From: Gloeophyllum trabeum ATCC 11539
Taxonomy: Eukaryota > Basidiomycota > Agaricomycetes > Gloeophyllales > Gloeophyllaceae
DNA length: 64,000 nucleotides
Assembly: GCF_000344685.1 (NCBI RefSeq)
Contig: NW_006920413.1
Coordinates: 191,154 to 255,153, forward strand
Direction of reading: 5' to 3'
Position numbers and translations under genes: made by a program. Shown in pieces: positions 55,954-64,000 of this stretch. The notes under the pieces are model-generated. The model did no database searches. It was given only the letters and a program-made list of their open reading frames with translations, and had not been told where the DNA came from. Numbering within the stretch: the first letter of the stretch is position 1; each line of letters begins with the position of its first letter.

Positions 55954-56971
55954 ATGAATGAAGAGTGCGAAGTCTGTCATTGGAATATGCGGAACCAAGT
56001 TATACGGGCGCAGCACAGGACGCGACACTCGCGAAAAAAGAAGTAAGTCATTGCCATACGTACGGCGCTCAGGCAGACTCTGATATGCCACTCCGTTCAG
56101 CTTTTTCACGTGTTTCAAGTGCAGCTTCTGGTCCTTCGATGCCCAGAAGATGTTAGACCACCGATGCAATGCGTGAGTCTGTCCTTCCTAAGCTCGCTCC
56201 ATCAGTGAGTCTCATGTCTGCCTCTTGTATGTCTCGAACAGCTCCAGATGGTCATGCGACGACTGTGGTATGAAAACGGGACTCTACAAGGAGTACGAAG
56301 CGCACCTGTGCCATGCACGAAACCAGAACCCAGTCGAACAGAGTGGCTATACTGCCAATGAGGCGCAACACGACGAGGCGCAGGATCGGCGTGAGGTTCA
56401 ACATGGTCAGCCTGCGGTCCTGGGACCGTCGGTCCACGCTAGGGAACCAGCCTCTGGTCCCGTTCGCCCCGCCTTCTGCAGTCGGATCTCGCAGTCATAT
56501 AGGCCACTACGGCCCTACCCGCCCACGGCGACGGTTGTCCCCGCTGCTACCATTCGTTCGGCTACACGTTCACAACTTCCTGCTGCACCTACTGGTTACG
56601 CATCTCCGCTAGGCTTGTATCATACTACTTCGTCGAACTGGAATGCGCGGGCACCTGGTATCCCTACAACCGCTCCTGTAGTCTCCCCACGTGCACTAAT
56701 TCCAAGGACTACCATCCCCGTAGTCCATGTATTCTGGCGCCCATACGCCATCCGCACTGCTCAAACCAGCCAACCGTACCACCAAGACGCTACTTTTGTC
56801 TCGCCTGCAGGTCGCTTTTTCCCTCCTCAAGCTGCACCTACGGGAGATAATTTCGTCGTAACAGATCTTCCGAACAGGTCGCAGCCGACGGCATCCGCCG
56901 CTCAGCAAAGAGTGAGAGCCTGGATACACCAGCAGGAAGTGTTAAACCTGCAGGGTAATCGTACTATTTGA
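55954..56971 (+). CDS. Three-zinc-finger protein with Pro-rich tail
   Basis: Three exons (55954-56042, 56101-56172, 56242-56971) give 296 aa. Three zinc-binding modules occupy residues 5-77: C5-x2-C8-x12-H21-x3-H25, C34-x2-C37-x12-H50-x-C52 and C59-x2-C62-x12-H75-x-C77. The exon boundaries fall within or between modules. Residues 80-296 are low-complexity, rich in Pro, Ala, Thr and Arg, with no other domain, ending in RVRAWIHQQEVLNLQG. It is probably a nucleic-acid or protein-binding protein. The H-x-C ending is unusual for classical C2H2 fingers, so a distinct finger type is possible. Exon 2 is assigned from its phase and from completing the second module. Confidence 0.65.
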
Positions 56972-57319
56972 ACCCGGCGCTCTCACTGCTGCCCTGCGAC
57001 AAGCCCTTGGATGACGAACTCATGTTATATGCTTACCTCATATGCCCATGCTTCATGTTTTTATGCCTCTCGTTTACCATACTCCTCCCCTCGTATGCTT
57101 CTTAAATTGGACTCAGCTATACCCCGCCCTCTATACATATGCCTCTCCGTTGTATATCGTACCGAATGGACGTCCATAATAGACTTCACCATGCCCCAGA
57201 TGACTGATCCACAGCCTGACAATCCTCAGTACTATCCTGGGGATTCTTCCTTATTGGTTTGGAGACATGTAGGGGATAGAAAGGTATGCGATTGCAGCAT
57301 TTCGAAAATATGACCACAC
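56972..57319. other. Shared 3' intergenic region
   Basis: Convergent zinc-finger and RPC11 genes flank it. Nothing else is seen. Confidence 0.5.
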
Positions 57320-57896
57320 TCAGTCCTCTCGGCGAACAGCACCGCAAGCTGTGCATCTAGCAATCATCTCAGTGTTGGCACGACTTACACATCTATTATT
57401 GACACGCACTTGTAAACTGCCATTCAATAAGCGCGAAGACGGACATATCAGTAACCGCTGGAATAACAAGAGGCAACCTACACGTAGTCATCGGTTCGTC
57501 TGCGGACCGGATTTGAATCTGAGAGAAATATGCCTCGTTGTTCCCGCACTTCTCGCAGAACGCTGATGCAAATTGATTGTCATGATCCAGCGGGTGGATA
57601 CCGTCGAACTATAACCCACCGGCGATCTTGGATTGTCCGATCATCTCCTCTGTCGCATCTCTAGTATCATCCATCTTCTTCCTTTCAAGTTTAGTTCTGG
57701 ATGTGATCTACGGCGGGAGTAGATGTGTCAGTTATTGTTGATGACAAGCCGGATTTCTACACCAGAAGGGCGTCATGCAAGTGCATACCTGCTTGGTAAT
57801 GGGGAATTGGTAGGGACACGTCTGGCAGACCCACGTATTAGAGCCATCTTCGTCAGAGACGATTAGGAGGTTAGCGCAAGTTGGACAGAAGAGCAT
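57320..57896 (-). CDS. RPC11: RNA polymerase III subunit RPC11 (C11, TFIIS-like)
   Basis: RPC11 provides RNA cleavage and termination/reinitiation functions to Pol III. Five exons (57896-57789, 57707-57620, 57562-57482, 57416-57410, 57356-57320) give 106 aa, matching the family length of about 108-110. The N-terminal zinc ribbon starts MLFCPTCANLLIVSDEDG and has WVCQTCPYQFPITKQ. The C-terminal TFIIS-like ribbon has CEKCGNNEAYFSQIQIRSAD, the catalytic acidic hairpin in SADEPMTTFYKC, and closes with CTAC. The fourth exon is 7 nt. The very end reads CGAVRRED, where other species have CGHRW or similar, so the conserved terminal Trp is missing; a wrongly placed last exon or real divergence could explain this. 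No single open frame shows this gene. Confidence 0.88.
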
Positions 57897-58775
57897 CGTT
57901 ACCGCGTGTAACTCCTAGAATTTGCCCCGTGTGAGGCCAAAGATATAGTCTCAACCGCCTTGCTTAGGGTAGACGCTAATGTTGGGGACCCACATAAGTT
58001 CGGGCGGAGAGCTGGATTCGTACTTGAGCTATAGCTAGATACGACCCCTATATAGGAATGCCAACAGATCAGCTAACTCGACTGCACCCTGTTCTGTTCG
58101 TGTTGTACTCGGGCTAGATGCTGGCGCCTCAGCCATCCCATCGACGATTGTGGCTTTTATTTGTTGGTGGAAAATTGCGAGGCCGACTCTTCAACTCATT
58201 TCACTCAGACTTGGATGCGACATGAAATCGACATCAACAGGAGCCCTTCCAGGAATCTCAGTGGGATGCTTATTGGCCCTCACCTTCACGTTGCGTGGGG
58301 GGATATAGTAATTCTCAGTCTATGGGTATGCAGAGAGCTCGAGGCCTCAGGCTTGCGCTCTCGGCTTAGGCCGACGCGCCGAGGTCGTTTCCGAATTGCG
58401 AGTGAAGTCTTCAGCCGGTTCAGATTTTGACAGAGTTTGCTTTCCATGACGTCGCAGCAGTCGACAATGCTGCCCTCGAACTCGTCGCCATCGTGTGATG
58501 ATCAGGCGTCAGCTGAGTCGGAACCAATGTTCTGAAGTCTTGTGGAGGCGTCAAGTGATTTTTCTACGGTCAGGAAGAAGCCAAACGTCATAATACATGG
58601 TGGGTAATCCTCCTGGTTACGCAGGCGAATCGGTTTTCAATGTCCAATTTGACGGCGGATCTTTGTAGATGATGCCCAGAATCAGAGGTGATGCATCTCC
58701 AGAGAGCATATAAAAGGTAAGAAATCTGTGGGCGTACATACTAAGGGTCGTCCCGCTCACTCAAGCAAGATACGA
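57897..58775. other. Intergenic between divergent RPC11 and GH32 genes
   Basis: 879 bp holding both promoters. No gene is seen. The GH32 TATA box is listed separately. Confidence 0.5.
58709..58716 (+). promoter_or_regulatory. TATA box of the GH32 gene
   Basis: TATAAAAG lies 67 bp before the ATG at 58776, a typical arrangement for an inducible secreted-enzyme gene. Confidence 0.6.
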
Positions 58776-60459
58776 ATGTGGCCTCTCACTCTTCCCTTAG
58801 CCATCGGCCTGGCCGCACTCGCGCAAGCATCAGTATTTGCTGCTGATGCTGAACCAATTCCGGGAAACTACAGTGGCCAACTGCGCCCCCAGATCCATTT
58901 TTCCCCTCCCAAAGAGTTTATGAACGACCCGAACGGGATGTTCCTTGACGCGGAGGGTACCTACCATCTATACTACCAGTGTGAGTTATAATAATATCGT
59001 ACTTCACCCCGGGTGTTGTACACGACACCGACGTAATGGTCTTTCAGACAATCCCACGAACCTCGTCGGAGGAAACCAGACGTGGGGGCATGCAACTTCG
59101 AAAGACCTCTTCCACTGGATAAACCAGCCAATCGCGATTCACCCGCCAAATAACAACTCTCAGGTATACTCCGGATCTGCGGTGATCGACGTCAACAACA
59201 CCTCTGGGTTCTTCCCGAACCAGACCAACGGCGTCGTGGCGATCTATACGTTGAACAGCCCGAACCTGGAAGTACAAGAGATCGCTTACTCGCTTGACGG
59301 CGGGTACACCTTTGAGCGGTACGAAGGGAACCCGGTTCTAGACGTGCACTCTTCCCAGTTTCGCGACCCGAAAGTGCTCTGGCACGCGGAGACGGGGAAA
59401 TGGGTTATGGTCGTCGCATATGCTACAGATCTCGTGATCGGGATATATACTTCTCCTAACCTTAAGGACTGGACACACGCCTCCAACTTCTCGCGCGCGA
59501 ATGCGCTCGGCTCGCAATACGAATGTCCCAATCTCGTCGCCCTGCCGCTAATCAACGTGGATGGCAGTTCATCTACAGCGTACATCCTCCAGATATCCAT
59601 CAACCCCGGTGCGCCGCTCGGCGGGTCGATCACGACGTACTTCCCTGGATCGTTCAACGGGACCCACTTCACCCCCTCTGACTCCGAGATTCGGTTCACT
59701 GATTTTGCGAAGGACAACTACGCAGGCCAATTTTTTTACGGGTTGCCCGCTGACGAGAAGCAGCTCAGCATCATCTGGGCGAATAACTGGCAGTACGCGG
59801 AGAGCGTCCCGACCGACGAGGAGGGATGGCGGAGCGCGATGAGTCTTGCGAAGGCAAACTCACTGAGAGATACCGGTGATGCGGGGTATCAGCTTGTGCA
59901 GGAGCTTGTCGACCTGAGACCTGTCTACAACTCAACACTTGCTAACGTCTCGACTTCCGATAATCTCAGCACATCGGTTGACTATTCGAGCGTCACCTCA
60001 GGCGCTGTATATCTCGACGTCAATATCACGAATATCGTGACACCCGCAGGGTCCCTGAACCTTACCTTCACTTCAACCAGTGGAGGATCGCTATCCGCAG
60101 GGTACCTGCTCTCCTCAGGTGAATTCTGGATCAACCGGGGAAACATTCACGAGTTCGCCAATTTCAGCAATGATGGTTTTACCGAGACGTTCAACACAAC
60201 GTATTGCGTGGAAGGCAGCGTGTGGCGGTTACAGGCCGTGGTAGACCGTACGTTGCTGGAGGTCTTCATTGACAGGGGGAAGAGCACTGCCACAATGGTG
60301 TTCTATCCTGCAGACAAGTTGGACGGACTCACCGTGTCGGCCGAGGGCTTGGGACAAGACGTGGGCGTAAGTGCCACCGTCTGGGGCCTAAAAAGTGCCT
60401 GGGCTGAGGAGGCGGATGCCAGTGGCATCGTGTTGGGGAACGTCACGAGCACGACGTGA
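58776..60459 (+). CDS. Secreted glycoside hydrolase family 32 (invertase or exo-inulinase)
   Basis: The enzyme releases terminal fructose from sucrose or fructans outside the cell. Two exons (58776-58980, 59048-60459) give 538 aa. A signal peptide ([20 protein letters not shown]) is followed by the five-bladed propeller with all three catalytic acids: nucleophile Asp in MNDPNG, stabiliser Asp in FRDPKV and acid/base Glu in YECPNL. The C-terminal beta-sandwich module ends near [18 protein letters not shown]. There are many Asn-x-Ser/Thr sites, as expected for a heavily glycosylated secreted enzyme. Sequence alone does not separate invertase from exo-inulinase. It is a common saprotroph enzyme. 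Confidence 0.95.
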
Positions 60460-61128
60460 ATGGCTTTGCTTCTTCGATCCTCCGAATAAAAACTGAGGGC
60501 GTACACTACGAAGCGAGCTCATAGGACCATGCCTTGATCGTCTTTGAGTAGTCCAAAATTGCTAGGTTTTGAATCGAGTTGCCCTTACTAGTCGAGCCCG
60601 ATCCGGCTGCATGTGAGCTCTGATGTGGGGCCGGTTTCAGGCGTAAGGTGTCCTCTTTCATTGTTGCATTCGACAGCCTCTTCGTGAACCCGTAGGGTCC
60701 CTGCTTTCTCAACAACTGTGAACAAAGAACGGCGCAGTAGCCGACGAAGGGAATGTTGAACCACCGTTGCGGATACGGCTCGGATATCAATCTCAGGCGT
60801 CTTCCAGCATCTTCCCACTCTTCCGTCTACTCTCCAGTCCGGCAGCATCGGATTCCACCAATGCCACCCTTGGGCCTTGCAGGCTTCACAGCAGAGAACG
60901 TGGAATCAAACTCAACAGACAGACCTGGAGCTGCCGACCTGGAGCTGGCACCAACCTAAGGTACATCCCCACATGGAGGGCATGTGGCACACGGCTGCCG
61001 ACCTGGAAGATAGCAACCGAGGCTTGAAAGACGTCGACCGAATATCTAACTGAACCGTTTGTAGAACAACGACTGTCTCGCCACGTCAGCTCCTCATCAC
61101 CTCCCTTCATTGTCGCAGAAAGGACTAG
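60460..61128. other. Intergenic, no gene seen
   Basis: 3' flank of the GH32 gene and promoter of the F-box gene. GACCTGGA-type and CTGCCGACCTGGA phrases repeat near 60923-61005, suggesting a small local duplication. Confidence 0.45.
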
Positions 61129-62729
61129 ATGTCTTCCTCGGCCGCGGGCAGCAGACGAAGTCCGCTGTTGGATATGCCGACGGAGCTGTTCTACATCATA
61201 TGCAGGGATGTTCGAGCGGACAAGGAGGGTTTGAAGGCTTTGGCAAGTCTAGCTCAGACTTGTCATAAACTCAGTTCACCTGCCTTGGATACCCTGTGGG
61301 AATATATGGACAGGCTGGAACCTCTGAGTAGGGTAGCTCCAAAGGCCGGAGATAATGTGACGACCTGGGTTGAACAAGTATCGGTTCGTTGACGAACGAG
61401 GCGTTTACATTGTCATGTCCTGATTTTCATCTCCCATAGCCTGGCCAAGAAGCGCAACTCGCCCGCTTCACTGAATACGCCTCGAGAATCCGTGTTCTGA
61501 CATGGGATACGCTTGACGGGTCTCTGGAGTTGGTCACTCGCGTTCCCAAGAGATCACTTCGTCCTTTGCTCCCTGGACTGCAAGAGGTTATATTGGACGT
61601 ACCCTGGACGTCCCAGAGCACCGAAGACTCCTCTGGCGAGCGGCTGCATATCATTCTGACTTTCATCGTCAACCCATCGCTTCGTGTCTTCCGCATAGGC
61701 ACTATAGATCTCTCGGAGCACGTGCGTGAGACTGCTACCGCAGAGGGACAGCAGCCGCCTCAAGGAATCAACATTGCGGGCTTCATGCGTTTTCTTCATC
61801 TTGAGGCGCCCTTCCTTGAAGTGCTGCACTTCACCGAGCGCATCGTGTGTGGGCCTATGCACTTCATTTCCAACTTTCCCCGTCTCCGTGATCTGGACGT
61901 GGTAGACCAGGATCCGTCCCATCTAGACGGAGCCGTCTTCAGGATGCTATCCGAGAATGATCGCCTCAGGCACGCTGTCCTGCCGCTCGATAATCTCAAG
62001 CTGCGGGACGTCGGCGCTGACTGGAGAGGCTTCGCGGGCCTCAAAACCCTGCATTTCCGCTGCGATGACAGGCTGCTCCTCTTCCAGATTCTGGCAGGGC
62101 TGATGTCTCCTCACCTCGCAGAGATTTCCGTCGACATGGGTGCCACCACCACCTTCCACGACCTGCACGAGATCTGCGCCGCCCTCGTTCGACATAAGTC
62201 TACTCTCCGACAACTCTCTCTCTTCTATGTCACCATGGAGACGGACGAGTCGCTGAGCGCGATGGAGTTCATGGAGCCTCTCCTCGAGTTGCGAAAGCTC
62301 AGGAGCATCACTTTGGCATCGCACTCCCGTTATGCAGCAACTCTCACCGACGCTGACATTGAGAAGTTGGCCGCCGCCTGGCCCCGGGCATGCCTAATCG
62401 ATATACCAGTCATAGGGCCCACTGTTAATTGTTTCGTATCCTTCGCTCGACACTGTCCTGACCTGGATAGTCTGGGCCTGGTGGATATCACAGACGAGGG
62501 CTTTAGCGAGCTGGACATCGAAAATATTCCATCCCTGGGGCACCCGCTGCGAGAGCTCGGCCTTGCTTGCGCAGATATTGAAGATCTAGAGAAGCTCGCA
62601 CGGGCGATTGACCGCATCTTCCCTTATATCGAATATGGTTATGATCATCTGCCCGAAGAACTGCTCGCATCGCTTCACGCTTTGCAAACGTCCCGGGAGA
62701 GTAATGCGGACTCTAGCGCTATGCTATAA
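61129..62729 (+). CDS. F-box protein with leucine-rich C-terminal part
   Basis: Two exons (61129-61377, 61440-62729) give 512 aa. The N-terminus carries an F-box: LLDMPTELFYIICRDV followed by LASLAQTCHKLSSPALDTLW. The rest has irregular leucine-rich segments (FPRLRDLDVVDQD, LKTLHFRCDDRLLL, LRKLRSITLASHSRY) as in the very large basidiomycete F-box families. It would act as a substrate adaptor in an SCF ubiquitin ligase; the substrate is unknown. The intron was placed by phase; reading through it meets a stop at once. Confidence 0.85.
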
Positions 62730-64000
62730 TTTATAACGTCAGTCTTCCATGTCTATTCCACGATCCTAGTCTTCCTTTTTTGCTCCAGCTCCGCTCTATA
62801 TGATTATTCATAAGCTCATAACGTATCTTGGTTCAAGGTCTTAATCTTTAGTTTATCACGGAGTGTATCATGAGGCGTGCAGGAGTTTGTGACGAGCCTT
62901 GGCGCTATGGCGCTGGCGAGTGGGAGGGACATGTGGTGCTGACCTCTCAGCGGAGCGCGCGACGTTCATCTAATGGCTTTTTTGTGGTTCTTCGAAGTTC
63001 GTATATGCGCATTGTATATATCGCTGCCCCCGAAGGATGGTGCACCAACATGTCAAATAGTAAGTCTGGATGCCGCACTTCCGCTGATATGGTACTGCCG
63101 TTGTGTACTCATGTATCAAAAACACCGTGATTGACTCACTAACAGTTAGATGAAACTCGAGCGGCGAACAGGGGGCGCAGTTGTAGCCACCCTGATCGTG
63201 TCGTTCCCAGATTTCAGACGATAATACTGTATGCAAAAGCACCGCAATAGCAACAAGAACAATATGATGTGGCCTCAGTACGACTCTGCTAAGTACAAGC
63301 CATATGCATAAAACGAGGTAAGCAACGAAAGACTCAGCGACAGTCAGAGATGAATAAAGTGGTCGGTGTGGGTGCGTGGGAGTCGATAGAGCTTGACAGT
63401 GAACTAGCACGAGCGATTAGCTGGAGTCCACGTGTATCCGTTGCCTTTGCGTCTGTCTGAGGCCGAGAACAAGGGAGGTGGCGGGGTCCGTACGACGATG
63501 AAAAACACGGAATGTGGCATAGCCCTTTCGAAGGGCCGGCGTCTCCGTTACCAAATAAACATGCAGGCTCACCCGGTGAACATGAGAGAAGGTGGCTGAG
63601 TCTACAACTATCAGATAAACATGAGAAGAACATACCTACGGGATATGGAAAGACGGAAGCATTCGTACGTACAACAAAGCGGAGCACGTCAGCCGGACAC
63701 AGACTAACGCTCGGACCAGTCTAGAAGGAGTGATGTCAGTAAAGGCGAGATGAGCGGAGTCAGTACACAGAAGAGAAGATATCTAGAGAAGCACGTAGAA
63801 GAGACCGTTGAAACTATGTGACCCAGGACTTAAGGAATACATACAATTGAATCCGTTTGCGGGAGAGGCCGATATGCTGCGGGGAAATAGTGGGTGCGGG
63901 GTGATGATGTTCTCGGAGGTTGTTGCTTGATGGGACCGGATGACGGGGTTGAGATGCGATTGAGTAATAATTGCAGGAGAGACTGTGAAGAATACAGTGA
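62730..64000. other. Right-edge region, no confident gene
   Basis: 1.27 kb. A minus-strand frame (63410-62970) has a strongly hydrophobic stretch but lacks an ATG, and another (63687-63334) is open. They could be 3' exons of a gene beyond the window, but no splice model could be supported. Confidence 0.35.

Noticed and set aside
62970..63410. Minus-strand hydrophobic frame that could be a membrane protein
   Set aside because: Begins with GTG, no in-frame ATG or splice-supported upstream exon within the window.

Overview
The window is nuclear DNA from a mushroom-forming basidiomycete (Agaricomycetes). The evidence is many short introns of about 45-70 nt with GT..AG ends, two DUF6593-type proteins (a family largely confined to Basidiomycota), a polyporopepsin-like aspartic protease, a Zn2Cys6 regulator and fungal versions of conserved trafficking proteins. 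A Polyporales origin is plausible but not proven. Most genes below were assembled by eye from exons whose splice sites and reading phases agree; several, including RPC11 and the second DUF6593-like gene, are invisible as single open frames.

Layout. 1-5.7 kb: a lysine-rich protein (paralogue A) and a DUF6593 gene, both on the minus strand. 5.7-16 kb: COG3 (minus) and TRS65 (plus) diverge from a 1.4-kb region holding a degenerate 22-bp tandem array; SNX3 and a secreted NucA/NucB-type nuclease follow on the minus strand. 17-22 kb: a small orphan gene and the large, apparently intronless purine gene ADE6 (FGAM synthase). 24.9-30.5 kb: a secreted aspartic protease and paralogue B of the lysine-rich family. 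30.5-37 kb: gene-poor, with one fragmented coding region. 37-39.1 kb: a DUF6593-like gene and a small P-loop kinase-like gene. 39.2-40.6 kb: an assembly gap of 780 N flanked by a perfect 315-bp repeat, almost certainly an unmerged contig overlap. 41.5-48 kb: a Zn2Cys6 transcription factor and a lipid-anchored EGO1/LAMTOR1-like candidate, separated by 2 kb of GC-rich sequence. 49.5-52 kb: two small orphan genes. 52.4-62.7 kb: SEC2 (Rab GEF), a nucleotidyltransferase-like protein, a three-zinc-finger protein, RNA polymerase III subunit RPC11, a secreted GH32 invertase/inulinase and an F-box protein.

How the genes relate. COG3 (Golgi tether), TRS65 (TRAPPII), SNX3 (retromer cargo recycling), SEC2 (exocytic Rab GEF) and possibly an EGO/Ragulator anchor all act in the endomembrane system. 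Three secreted hydrolases (nuclease, protease, fructan/sucrose hydrolase) fit a saprotrophic lifestyle. No biosynthetic cluster, CRISPR array, tRNA or intact transposon was seen. I did not find a clearly new multi-gene system; the best leads are the 22-bp dyad array, the paralogous lysine-rich pair, the NucA/NucB-type nuclease, the zinc-finger protein with C-x2-C-x12-H-x-C modules and two very small exons.
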